Source of the DNA: Chamaecrista fasciculata
Taxonomy: Eukaryota; Streptophyta; Magnoliopsida; Fabales; Fabaceae
NCBI GenBank assembly: GCA_003254925.1
Contig: QANZ01015094.1
Span: 19,934 to 83,933 of the forward strand
Reading direction: 5' to 3'
DNA: 64,000 nucleotides
Under the pieces are notes generated by a model. That model did not search any database, had not been told where the DNA came from, and saw nothing but the letters and a program-made list of their open reading frames with translations. Position numbers and translations under genes: made by a program. Positions 35,326 to 47,632 of this stretch are shown one piece after another (position 1 is the first letter of the stretch; each line of letters begins with the position of its first letter).

Positions 35326-35348
35326 TTATATAATATACATAAGAGATA

Positions 35349-35350
<2 letters not shown>

Positions 35351-35417
<67 letters not shown>

Positions 35418-35470
35418 AAATGTGTGTGTGTGAGAGAGAGATGGGTGTGTGAGTGGAAAGAGAAAAAAAC
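35351..35470. repeat. (GA)n / (TG)n microsatellite
   Basis: Runs of GA from 35,351 and alternating GTGTGT/GAGAGA to about 35,460. The reverse-frame peptide rich in Leu-Ser is an artefact. Confidence 0.9.
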
Positions 35471-37337
35471 TGATGAAAAATGATAGATAGAGAGAGAAAA
35501 TTATAAGTGTAATAAATGAGGGTATACAAAATTACTATTTTATATTTGTATTAAAGTATAAGTAATTATAGGTGTATAAATAGGGATAAATTGGTAATTG
35601 TAAGAGAAAATGAGATGATGTTGTGAATGAGATGATTATGTGGATGAGATGAGATGAGATAGATGTTCCAATAAACACCAAACTATTACTGTTCATCCAA
35701 TCCTAAGATGAGATGATGATTGGATGAGATGAGATTGGGATTAAGGGGTTTCAAAAAGGCCCGAAACAAATAAAAGGTGAAAGGATTCTAGCATCTATAT
35801 ATAGGATCAATATATCACTATTCAAGAGGTGAAGGATCAAAAATCAAAATGGATTATATATGCCAGACTCTTCACCCAAAAGACAAAAACTGCACTACTT
35901 TAACGAGCAACTAGCTTCTATAGTAATTTTGCAGATTCGATCCCAAATGTTAGAATCTAAACCCGATTTCAGTAAAGCTTGAAACAAATTTAATATTTTA
36001 ATCTTAAACTAGGACAATATTGATATAGTATATAAAGACAATAAAATTTTAAACTTAAACTAGGACAATATTTGAATTAAATATGAAATTATCGACTAAC
36101 TTTGGTACATCATTGGTTTAATGTATGATATATTCATCCATAATGTCTCTTTTGCGAGTTTCATCGTCATCTTCATTCTAATAACACCCTTTCTTCATCG
36201 GTAGAATCTCTAAATTGACGACAGAAAGATCAAAAGCAAAATCCTAAATCTTATGTTAGGGGCAGTGGGCGTAATGCTACAATCTATTGGTAAAGTTTTT
36301 TAAATAAGGTTAAGAATAATCTAGAACCTATCACGGTCGTTGAATATAGACATTGAGAAAATTGATTTAATTGCTTCTACTTGGAAATTGAATTTCACCA
36401 TCCTAAAATATGCACTCAATTGCAATATTCCCCATATTATATGAAAACTAGCAATTTACTCCCCAATATTCTAATTTTTTTTTTTAAGTTTAATGTGAAA
36501 CATGAATTGCACCCTTTCATAAAAAAAAAATGTCAATTGACTAAATACCCTTGTAATTATTATTTAAATTTGTAATTTAAAAAATATCATGTTTGATTTT
36601 AAATCTTATTAAAAGTTCAAAATCTTTGTTCTAATTTTTCTTTATTAGTTTACAATACATTTAGTCATTGAACTAATAAAATTATTTTTTTAATACATTG
36701 AGTAACATTTTTAAGAGTAAAATGCAGTTTAGGCACTTGTAGTTTATCTCAATCTCACATTAGTGTTGTACGATTTAAAAAATCTCACTTAAAGTACCTA
36801 AGGTATGTGTCGTTAATCAATTAAGATACCTAAAGTTTTGTTCCGTCAATTTTAATAAAAAATGCTCGTATGACACTCACATGACTTAGTAAAAAATCAA
36901 ATTCCAATCCACAAACTATGGGATAAGTTTCATTTTGGTCATAAAACTATTTTTCGCCTTTGCCATTCAACGTGGTTGTTCACTGATGCCATCGTTCACT
37001 ATGCCCATCGTCGTTGCTACCTTTGTCGTTCATCATGACCATTGTCATTGTGGTTGTTCATGACTATCGTCGTTGCTATCTTTGTTGTTCATCACTGTCG
37101 TTTATCGATGTCGCTATTCATCATAGCCATTCATCGTTGTTGTCGCTGTTCATGACCATCGCCGTAAATGACAATGACGGTGATGAAGAACGACGATGAT
37201 GAATGATGACAATAAATGTCGTTGAAGGACTACAGGTTTTGTGAGAGAAAAGAAAACACTACGAAGAAAATATTAAATATGAAAGGGCAGAAAATTGACA
37301 TGGGACACATGATAGAATATGAGTTATTTGATATAAG

Positions 37338-37585
37338 GCCAAAGTCCTATTTTGGTCCTCCAGTTATGCTCCTTGTTCCAAATAGGTCCCCCAGTTATTT
37401 TTTGTTCCATATTGGTGGGCCCAGTTATGCAAAATTTGAAAAAGTTGGTCCCTCTAACGTTTTCCATCCATTTTTCCGTTAAAAAAAGAGGAAAAATAAA
37501 CTTTCATCCCCACTTTTTATAATAGGATCAAAACGTAAGAAAAGAAAGTAAATTAAGATTTTAAGTGAATTTATCCAAAAAATAC

Positions 37586-37630
<45 letters not shown>

Positions 37631-37812
37631 TCAAACCAGAAAAATGGCCTCTGTTTTTGGCAGATGTAATTTGACAGATGTATCATTGATGATCAAACAA
37701 TTAATATTTATACAAGTTGAATGTGCATCTCTCACTCTCTCTGTTTTTGGCCTCTGTTTCTCTCTCTCCCAGTCTTCTATATTTGTTGTTTTCTCACTCA
37801 ATAACCTATCTT
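37338..37812. mobile_element. One-ended GGCCAAAGT element and CT microsatellite at the A/B duplication junction
   Basis: GGCCAAAGTCCTATTTTGG starts at 37,338, exactly where similarity between copies A and B is lost. The following text ('ggtccctctaacgttttccatcc') matches the left TIR of the 40,527 element. The inverted partner is missing. (CT)n at 37,592-37,627. Duplication copy B begins right after, at about 37,813. Confidence 0.6.
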
Positions 37813-40800
37813 CTGGTTCAAGAATACGAAGTTTATCTTAGTCCTTGAACAGTGGCACAAAGCTTTAAACTGGAAAAATGAATCAATATTTGTTATTGAT
37901 GAATGATACACGTGGCTCGCTCTTATATAGAGGATGAATTTACAAGATGGAAACAATCACTTAGAGACTAACAAACTTAACCACTATAACTGTCATAACA
38001 AATTAAACATACATACATGCATGTTTTGATTAATTAAACATGATTACTCAATGTTAATTAATAATTTTATTGTTTTGATGATTTGTTCAGGAGAGCTGGG
38101 GATGATGGGTGTGGAAGAGGTTTCCACAAGATATGATGAAGGCTGACGAGTGACGAGGAGTCTGAGTTAGCCAAATTCACTAAAAGAATAAAATACATGT
38201 TTGCAAAAGAAAAGCTTTCAAGAGGTATATATATATATTGTAATTATTCTATTTACTAAACTATATATATATATCAATCTGATTCGTCTCTGAAAATTTG
38301 CCAATCTCAAATGAATCATTCTCATCAGCACTTCTAGATGATCTGTCATTGAAGGCGAAATATAAGCATAAGTATTATTGCGTAAACATGAAAGCTTTTA
38401 AAAATAACAAGAAATTGTCTAACTACAAGGATATGTTAAACCCAAAATATATAAATAAATAAAAGGTGAAAGGATTCTAGTATCTACAGGATCAATATAT
38501 CACTATTCAAAAGCTGAAGGATTAAAATTGAAAATGGATTATAAATTTCAGACTCTTCACCCAAAATAAAAGAAAAATTGCACAACTTTAACGAGCAACT
38601 AGCTTCTTTTGTAATTTCGCACAGCCAATCCGAAATGTTAGAACCTATGCCCATTTTCAGTAAAGCTTGAAACAAATTTAATATTTTAATCTTTCCCAAA
38701 ATCATTCTTATTTAGTTAATTTGATTTAGTATATAAAGACAATAAAGTTTTATGCGTAAACTAGAACAATATTTGAATTGAATATGAAATTATAGACTTA
38801 CTTTGGTACATCATTGATTTGATGAATGATATTCATCCATAATCTCTCTTTGTCAGTTTCATCGTCATCTTCATTCTGATCACACCCTTTCATCGGTAAA
38901 ATCTCTAAATTGTCAACACAAAGATCAAAAGCGAAACCCTAAATCTTCTGTTAGAGGCAGTAGACATACTACGATCTATGGGTAAAGTTCTTTAAATAAG
39001 GCGAAAAATAACCTAGAACTTATCGCGGTCGTTGAATATAGGACATTGAGAAAATTGTTTTAATTACTTAATTCTATTTGGAAATAGCATTTCACCATCC
39101 TAAAATATGCACTCAATTGCAATATTCCCCATATTATATGAAAACTAGCAATTTACTCCTTAATATTTTAATCTTACAACAAGTTTTCCCCGCTTTTAAT
39201 AATCTTAATATCTTTTTTAACTTTTTTAAGTTTCATGTGAAACATGAATTGCACCCTTTCATAAAAAATATCAAATGACTTAAATACCCTTGTAATTATT
39301 ATTTAAATTTGTAATTTGAAAAAAAAAATCATATGTTTGATTTTAAATCTTATTAAAAGTTCAAAATCTTTATTCTAATTTTTCTTTATTAGTTTATAAT
39401 ATATTAGTTATTGAACTAATAAAATTAATTTTTTAATACATTGAGTGACATTTTTAAGGGTAAAATGCAGTTTAGGTACTTGTGGTTTTACTCAATTTCA
39501 GATTGGTGTCGTGTGATTTAAAAAATCTTACTTAAAGTACCTAAAGTATGTGTCGTTAATCAATTAAGAAATCTATAGTTTTGTTCCGTCAATTTTAATA
39601 AAAAATGCTAGTATGGCACTCACATGACTCGGTAAAAAAAAAACAAATTCTAGTCCACAAACTATGGGATAAGTTTCATTTTGATCATAAAACTATTTTT
39701 CACTTTTGCCACTCATTGTTGTCGTTCATTGATGCCGCCGCTTACCGTGCCCATTGTCGTTGCTGCCTTTGTCGTTCATCATGACCATTGCCGTTGCCGC
39801 CATTCATGACTGTCGTCGTTGTCCTGGTTCATGACTATCATCAGTTCTACCTTTGTCGTTTATCAATGTCGCTAATCATCATAGCCATGCATCTTTGTTG
39901 TCGTTGTTCATGACCATTGCCGTGAATGACAATGACGGTGGTGAAGAATGACAATGACGAATAATGATAATAAATGTTGTTGATGAACAACAGGTTTTGT
40001 GAGACAAAAGAAAAGCTGCGAAGAAAAGATTGAGTGTGAAAAGGCAGAAAATTGACATGGGACACGTGACAGAATATGAGTTATCGGATATAATGAACAG
40101 AAGAAAAAGAACAAGAGGGACGAAGAGGAAGAGGAAGAGGAAAAAGGAGAAGTGTCGAAATCAAATATTTGGGGATTTATACATTTAGGTTATATTTTAT
40201 TTCTTTTATTGCATTTTGATTCCTATTACAAAAGGAAAGAGCCTTAACACAAAAGAGACAAATTTTTTAGGGATAAAAATCAATTTATTTCTTTTTCTTT
40301 AACAAAAAAAGTGAATGAAAATTGGAGAGAGGATAACAGTGGAATATTTAGAAACTTAAAAGACCAAAACTGAACTTTGAGCAAACCTGAAGGATCAAAA
40401 CAAGACTTTGATCTTTAACATATTGCCATTTCAAAATAACTAGTCTCAAGCACAATATTATTAACACACAACACTTAACTAAAATATATTTTTTATACCT
40501 ATTTAAACCCCCATGCAAATAAATAAGGTCAAAGTTTTATTTTGGTCCCTCAGTTATGCTCAATGTTCTAAATTGGCCCCTCAGTTATTTTTTCCATATT
40601 GGTCCCTCAGTTGTCCAAAATTTGGCACAGTTGGTCCCTCAAACGTATTCCATCCATTTTTCGTTAATAAAAAGGGAAAAATAAACTTTCATCCCCAAAA
40701 CTTTTATTTTCTTATATTAAGGTCATTTTCTTTTTATAATAAGATCAAAACATAAGAACAAAAAATAAATTAAGATTATAATTGAATTTAATCAAAAATA

Positions 40801-41760
40801 AAATTTCATCTCCATCTCTCCTCTCTCTCTCTTCTCTCTCTCCCCCTCTCTATCCTCCCTCTCTCTCTCATCATAAAATTAAAATATTTGATTTACACCA
40901 ACACTCAATTCAAAAGCTAGATACACACTACACTACACTTTCCAATTGATTTCATAAATTTCAATTTCATCAAACCGTTGAGTGAGTGAACTGAAACAAT
41001 GGAAATCAAACATAGGAAACCAACCTCGATGTTAATCTTCCAAAGCTTGCATCTACGACATCCTCCGGCAACGTCAAATACACGTCGTTCTCCTCTTTCT
41101 TCGGCAGCAACTCCTTCTACTAGGTGGATTGATTAAGGAAGGAAGTAGGACCGAAAACCAAAAACAAGGATCTTATAATAAAAAGAAAATGACTTTAATA
41201 TAAGAAAATAGAACTTTTGGGGATGCAAGTTTACTTTTCCCTTTTTTTTTTTTAATAAAAAAGTGGATGGAAAACGTTTGATGGACCAATTGTGTCAAAT
41301 TTTAGAAAACTGAGAGACCAATATGAGATGAAAAATAACTGAGAGACCAATTTAAAACATTGGGCATAACTGAGGGACCAAAATAGGACTTTGACCAATA
41401 AATAAACCGTCTCAAATTTTCTCTACTTATTATAATTATTACATACTTATTTGAATAAATTTTATATCTCAAAATTATTATCACCTTCAATTTTCGAACA
41501 CATTACTATTAAAATCACTTGTAAAACAAATTATCCAAACACATCTTTTTCAATTCCAACAACGTTTCCAAAACTCCATCTAACAACTTCAAGCAATCCA
41601 AAATGTGGTTTACTTTTGATATATTGGCTGACTTTTTGGGCTGTCATCAAGTTCTAATTATGTTATTATGGAGTACACACAGGTTAATCCAATCATCTTG
41701 AAATGCACAGCTATAATGAAAATATCCACATTGATAAAATTTTGGAAAAAAATTTGAAGT
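37813..41760. repeat. Segmental duplication unit, copy B
   Basis: Parallel to A from 'ctggttcaagaatacgaag'. Includes the short coding-like exon (38,098-38,223), the 'catcctaaaatatgcactcaattg' block (39,095-39,440) and the GTCGTT-rich block (39,715-39,960). A distal block at 40,420-41,760 is shared with D. It carries a Mutator-type insertion (40,527-41,396) that D lacks. Confidence 0.75.
40527..41396. mobile_element. Mutator-type foldback element, 870 bp, with 9-bp TSD
   Basis: Starts GGTCAAAGTTTTATTTTGG; ends with inverted CCAAAATAGGACTTTGACC. TIRs of about 230-260 bp. Perfect 9-bp TSD AATAAATAA (40,518-40,526 and 41,397-41,405). The homologous position in copy D (53,060-53,072) has a single 'aaataaataaa' and no insertion, an empty site. 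The short internal unique part has CT-rich and 'gcaacgtc' sequence without a long frame. Confidence 0.9.
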
Positions 41761-42449
41761 TTGTCACCAAAATACCAAGGAGGAGTGTTGACATGTGACA
41801 TTTTAGCTTCAATATTTAGTTACCTTTTTAAATTTCAATAAGATATCTCCAAGATATTTGTTGTTAGGTTTTTATTTTTATTTTTATAATTAGGTTTTAA
41901 GATTCTTGTTACCAAAGTGTGAAGAAAAAAATTAGTTCACTTTTTCATATAAAGTTTACAAACCAATCTCGAAAAATAGGAAAAGGATCAAGTGGAAAAA
42001 TAAATGCTTACTATAGGATCACTTCACTATCTTCTCCAAGAGCTTGGCTGCTGGTGGAACCACCATAATTCCACGGAAGAGTCTTATATTTGCAAAGTTA
42101 GTGGCAATGAGAACTATACAAATCAACAATTAATTTCTAGAAGGAGAAACACAACTAATACATCAAAAATTGATTCCAAAGTTGAGAATACTGTGCACAT
42201 GATGGTCACGTGCAACTTCTCTGTCAAAACTTAACTAAAAAATAAATTGGGGTACCAAAGTGTTAATAATTGCAAAGAATAGGGTACCAAAGTGTGACTT
42301 TTGAAAGAACATGGGACCAAAGTGAAACTGATCCATATTATAAGGTACCAAAGTGTAATTTATCCTATTGTGTATGTAAACATTCCTCCTTCCGAATTAT
42401 TATGTAATTTAAAGTTATTTCCCTTTCCCTTGGTTTTCTTAATTTTCAG
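41761..42449. other. Spacer before kinase pseudogene with repeat remnants
   Basis: Includes an open stretch (42,004-42,234) reading LQELGCWWNHHNSTEESY. It has a somewhat protein-like composition, but I recognise no family and no conserved partner in the other copies. 42,245-42,365 repeats 'ggtaccaaagtgt' words of a decayed foldback. Homology with the kinase intron starts at about 42,366. Confidence 0.4.
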
Positions 42450-42481
42450 GTCATCAAGAACAAAGGCTACGTTTGGACTAG

Positions 42482-42733
<252 letters not shown>

Positions 42734-42835
42734 TGATCGATCATCATCAACATCCAATATTAGCATATGAATTGTCTGTTGTGTATATGGCCATACTCAT
42801 TTAGAAATACAAGAAACATTATTGTGTCATGCACA

Positions 42836-43586
42836 GTAATCAAGATCGAGATCTTGATAAGGTCCAACTTGCCAAATCGCACATAGGATAGTGGGATCAC
42901 CATTTTTTAAATAGAATCGTAGGATCATGAGATCCACGCGATCTTGGTTAGATTTTGAATTTCTTTTTTTTTCTTAGCATTTTGACATTTGTTTAGAGAA
43001 AACATACTATTTAGTCCCTGAATTTACACCGAGTCAACTAATCAGTCCTTGAATATTTTAAATACACAATTTGATCATTGAAATATTTCAATAATCAACT
43101 ATTTGGTCCCTAAAATTCAAACTAATGTTATACTTTTTGTTCCTGAATTTGCATTAAATTAATACTATTTGGTCCCTGAATTTGAACTAATTTTATACTT
43201 TTTGGTCCCAGAATTTATACTAAATTAATACTATTTGGTCCATGAATTTGAATTAACTTTATACTTTTTTGTCCCTGAATTTGTATCAAATTTTTACTAT
43301 TTGGTCCCAAAATTTGTACGTTTTGGTCCCTGAATTTGACTCAGAGACCAAATCATTTACAATTGTAATAATTCAATGACTGATTAGTTAACTCGGTGTA
43401 AATTCAAGGATCAAATAAAGATTTTCTCTTTTCTTTTAATATTACTAAATAATTAATGTTATTACATATATATATATATATATTGATTTTTTTTTAAAAA
43501 AAAAAACTAGGATCTTCCATTCGATATTCCGATTCCATCCATCATGTGCCCCTTTCGATCCTTAGCAAGATTCTGATCTTGATTAC
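42836..43586. mobile_element. TIR element of about 750 bp in the pseudogene intron
   Basis: Left GTAATCAAGATCGAGATCTTG pairs with right AAGATTCTGATCTTGATTAC. The same intron of copy 2 lacks it. Inside, 43,008-43,425 is a second repeat made of about seven copies of 'tatttggtccctgaatttg'. Confidence 0.65.
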
Positions 43587-44563
43587 CTTGGTCTCATGCA
43601 TGTTTGTTAAAGTAACTAACTAATGTGGATTGTGCATTTTTTAGTGGCTACATCGCTCCAGAATATGCAATGCGGGGTTATTTAACTGATAAAGCAAATG
43701 TTTATAGCTTTGGAGTTGTTACTTTGGAGATTGTTAGTGGAAAAAACAACACAACCTACATGCCAAAGGAAGAGTTTGTTTATCTTGTTGATTGAGTAAG
43801 CTACATTTTTCTATGACTCTTGGTGATTTTGAGTTTATGAGTTGTTAGTGCTTGCTTATACTTCACTTACCATCATGTTTTCAAAAATTTAATTGTAGCA
43901 AATGGTGAAAGAAACTATCATCAATGGTAGCTTACTTTAGGGTGTTCGGGTGGTTTCTACTCTAGTTTTTTACATTTTGGTTAAAATTTAAAAAGAAAAA
44001 ACTTATATGATCTTCCTAATAATTTTTGACATAAATTTTCTCTAATCATAAGTTATATTTATATTTTCTATCTTTTATGATTAGCATTATAGTAATTTCT
44101 TTTACATGATCTTTCTACCATAATTGGGCATGTAATAAAATTTTAACACATGTATTATTTTTAGAGTATATTAATGATTTTATCCTTGAAAGATAAAAAA
44201 GGATTTGAATTTAGTTTATGAAAGATACAATTACGACAATCAATTTGATCACTTTATTAAGGATACCAATCGAAATTTAAAGACAAATATGATATAGTTT
44301 TATTTTTTTAAAAACCTACAATAAACAATTGAGGTTAAAAATTATATTTATTGTTAAATTTAAATTAACATTTTAGAAAAAGGAGAAAATTACTTATAAT
44401 TGCATCTTTCACGGGCTAAATCATATATTATATCTTTCAGACTAATTTAATACACTTATCATCTTTAAATAATGCCCAAATTATTAATTTACTCATATTC
44501 TTACTAGTGAATTTCATTGTAAAGATATAGGAAACTTTACATAAGTCCAATCCAATTTAAAAT

Positions 44564-44835
44564 GAGTAAACCAACAATTCGATCCTTGAAAGATCAACGA
44601 GTTGACAACTCGATCTCTGAAAGATTGAAATACACAGTTTAGTCTCCAAAAGATTAAAACGCTATACTTTTTAGTCTTTACAAGATTAAAGCGGTATACT
44701 ACTTAGTCCATGAAAAGGACTGACAAGTATAATATTTTGATCTTTCATAGACTAACTGTGTATTTCAATCTTTTAGAGTCCGAGTTGTCAGTTCAGTGAT
44801 ATTTTAGGGACCAAATTATTAATTAGTTTACTGAA
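44564..44835. repeat. Foldback element in last intron of copy 3
   Basis: GAGTAAACCAACAATTCGATCC at the left; inverted 'gaccaaattattaattagttta' at the right. Same element and same intron position as 2,868-3,126 and 29,210-29,645. Confidence 0.65.
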
Positions 44836-46124
44836 TTTAAAAATAATCCATCTATGCATGCTTTTGAAGGCCTATGTTCTCCATGAGCAAGGAAACCTTA
44901 TGGAGCTAGTGGATCCAAACCTTGGCTCAAGCTACTCACAAGAAGAGGCCATGAGAATGCTGAACTTATAAAGATTGTGCACTCTTAGGCCATCCATGTC
45001 ATCTGTGGTGAGCATGCTTGAAGGAAAAATCCCAATCCAAGCACCAATAATAAAGTGCAAACATTCAAGTTTAGAGTCTAATGCAAAGTTCAAATCCTTT
45101 GAGACACTATCATATGACAGTCAAACATTGGTATCTTCATCTAAATTCTCTGAAGAAAAGTATGGAGCAAATAGAGAAGTCAATAATGTCAATGGATGGG
45201 CCTTGGACTGCTGACTCAACCATGTTTTATTCGAGTAATTATGGTTTTTGATCTAGTAGGCTTCTTCGAGATTAGTGTTATGTATAATGGTCTGGTTCAT
45301 TAGTTAGCTAGGGAGTAAAACTAGTATTCAATTTTCAATTTATGTGTAAGGGATTGTGTGAGTTTTCAAGTCATGTTATATACCTGGTTCCAAACTCCAA
45401 AGTATAAGAAGGATTTTTCAATCAGGTTTTTTCTCAATAGTTGTGAATTTGGATTTTAGATGACATATATTTACATTGTTAAACATTGCATATATATGTA
45501 AATGTTTTGTAATCTATTTGAAGGGATTAGACTCCATTCGTATTGGCTCTTTATATTTTAAACGGCATGTTTGTGTATTTTTGGAAGTAGTATTTTTTGT
45601 ATATTTTAGACTCCGTTAGCTTTTGATGATGAGTAAATTAGAAGAAGGCTAGGATTGAGTGTGTATGTTACAATTGTATACCTTCAAAAGTCGATGAATT
45701 CTCAAAGTTAGCACATAATCACTTTGAGTAAGGTAGGTGTAAATGGATTAGGACCTCTTGATGAGAAATTAAAGAAGTTGTGTAAGGAGCAATGGAGTCC
45801 TTTTCTTCATTAGTCCTTAGTATAGAATTGCCGTGAGTTTGCATATATATGATATGAGAAGAGCAACACAAGTGGCACAAAGCTTTAAATTGAAAAAATG
45901 AATCAATACTTGTTATTGATGAATGATACAAGTGGTCCTTATATAGAAGCCAAATTTACAAGATGGAAACAATCGCTCAAAGACTAACAAACTTAACCAC
46001 TATAACTGTTATAACAAACATATATACACACATGTATATATATTAATTAATTCAATCCTTGTTTTGATTAATTAAACATAATTACACAATGTCAATTAAT
46101 AATTTTCTTGTTTTGATGATTTTC

Positions 46125-46278
46125 TTTATGAGAGCTGTGGACGGTGGGTGTGGAAGAGGTCTCCATCAGATGTTGTTAGGAGACTAATGGATATGATGAA
46201 GGCTGACAGATCATCAGAGTTAGCCAAATTCACTAAAAGAATCAAATACATGTTTGCAAAAGAAAAGCTTTCAAGAGG
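46125..46278 (+). pseudogene. Coding-like exon of unknown gene, present in duplication copies A-C
   Basis: In copy C the frame reads KRSPSDVVRRLMDMMKADRS, then SELAKFTKRIKYMFAKEKLS, and ends at a donor-like AG/GTATAT. Copy B (38,098-38,223) keeps the second half with small deletions; copy A (31,205-31,265) keeps only part of the first. The basic, helix-prone composition is unlike the surrounding spacer. I do not recognise the family, and there is no neighbouring exon on the + strand. Confidence 0.45.
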
Positions 46279-46487
46279 TATATATATATATATTATAATT
46301 ATTAAACTATATACATATACATATATATATCAATCTTATTCGTCTCTGAAAATTTGCCAATCTCAAGCAGCAGATTGATGAATCATTTCTTATCAGCACT
46401 TCTAGATGACCTGGATGATTTGTCATTGAAGGAAAAATATAAGCATAAGTATTATTGCTTAAACACGAAAGTATTTAAAAATAACAA

Positions 46488-46705
46488 GAACATATGCTGC
46501 TCCTTCTGATGAAGGGTGTATTATGTCATTGGGAGCTAAATCAAACCATAGATAGTCATTCTTGTAGCTCCTGAAATAACGATACATTGTATCTATCAAG
46601 TAATGTTCAGAACAGAAGAAATAATGTGGAGTAAATGTACATAGATATGTACCTTTTATAAGACCATGAATATTGAGTGGGCATCACACTCCCTCGCTTA
46701 GATCA
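46488..46705 (-). pseudogene. SOSEKI (DUF966) gene fragment, two partial exons
   Basis: On the - strand, exon 46,700-46,653 reads SVMPTQYSWSYK(R) and is followed by a GT...AG intron of 82 bp (46,652-46,571). Exon 46,570-46,488 then reads SYKNDYLWFDLAPNDIIHP and SSEGAAYVL. The frame joins cleanly (AG+G = Arg). The string YSWS.KRSYKN..W.DL....I.P......YVLKG is characteristic of SOSEKI polarity proteins, as far as I know the family. The reading frame is lost at both edges: after YVL it enters the ordinary unit-C sequence. Copies A and B lack the fragment and have about 80 bp of other sequence there. No start, DIX-like domain or C-terminus, so it is a relic. Confidence 0.8.
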
Positions 46706-47632
46706 CTATATCAAAATTAGAAATGGATTATATATGCCAGACTCTTCACCAAAAAAAAAAATTGCACAACTTTAACGAGCAACTAGCATGTTTTGTAATT
46801 TCACAGAGGCAATCCGAAATGTTAGAACCTAAGCCCATTTTCAGTAAAGCTTGAAACAAATTTAATATTTTAATCTTTTCCAAAATCGTTCTTATTTAGT
46901 TAATTTGATTTAGTATATAAAGACAATAAAGTTTTTAGCTTAAACTAGAACAATATTTTTGAATTAAACACGAAATTATCGACTTACTTTGGTACATCAT
47001 TGATTTGATGTATGATATTCATCCATAATCTCTTTTTGTCAGTTTCATCGTCATCTTCATTGTAATCACACCCTTTCATCAGTAGAATCTTTAAATTGTT
47101 GAAACAAAGATCAAAAGCAAAACCCTAAATCTTATGTTAGGGGCGGTGGACGTGCTACGATCTATGGGTATAGTTCTTTAAATAAGGCGAAGAATAACCT
47201 AGAACCTATTGCGGTCATTGAATATAGACATTGAGAAAATTGTTTTAATTACTTCTATTTGGAAGTAGCATTTCACCATCCTAAAATATGCACTTAATTG
47301 CAATATTCTCTATATTATATGAAAACTAGTAATTTACTCCCTAATATTCTAATCTTACAACAAGTTGTTCCCGCTTTTAATAACCTTGACATCTTTTTAA
47401 TTTTTTATTTTTCATTTGAAACATGAATTGCACCATTTCATAAAAAATTATTAAATGACTTAAATACCCTTATAATTATTATTTAAATTTGTGATTTTAA
47501 AAAAATCATATGTTTGATTTTAAATCTTATTAAAAGTTCAAAATCTTTATTCTAATTTTTCTTTATTAGTTTATAATACAATAGTTATTGAACAAATAAA
47601 ATTATTTTTTAAATACATTGAGTGCCATTTTT

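Larger units (their letters stand above)
31456..35764. mobile_element. Composite 4.3-kb insertion in duplication copy A
   Basis: Defined by comparison with copy B, where 'aaataaataa' continues directly into 'aaaaggtgaaaggattc'. The ends are GGGCATGTTTGGG and inverted CAAAAAGGCCC. ATGAGATGAGATG-rich subterminal sequence occurs at both ends (31,500-31,850 and 35,600-35,745), consistent with one TIR transposon hit by others: the foldback at 32,076, the LTR-like block at 32,540 and the palindrome at 33,318. No transposase found. Confidence 0.55.
30925..37337. repeat. Segmental duplication unit, copy A (interrupted)
   Basis: Begins 'ttctggttgaagaatacgaag' as in copy B at 37,813. Sequence 30,925-31,455 and 35,765-37,337 runs parallel to B, C and D. 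A 4.3-kb insertion (31,456-35,764) separates the halves. The distal part is rich in GTCGTT/CATCATGACC words (36,960-37,200). Confidence 0.75.

Noticed and set aside
42836..43586. Possible missing kinase exons between the pseudogene exons
   Set aside because: The interval is a TIR element with a nested 'ggtccctgaattt' repeat; no exon-like sequence.
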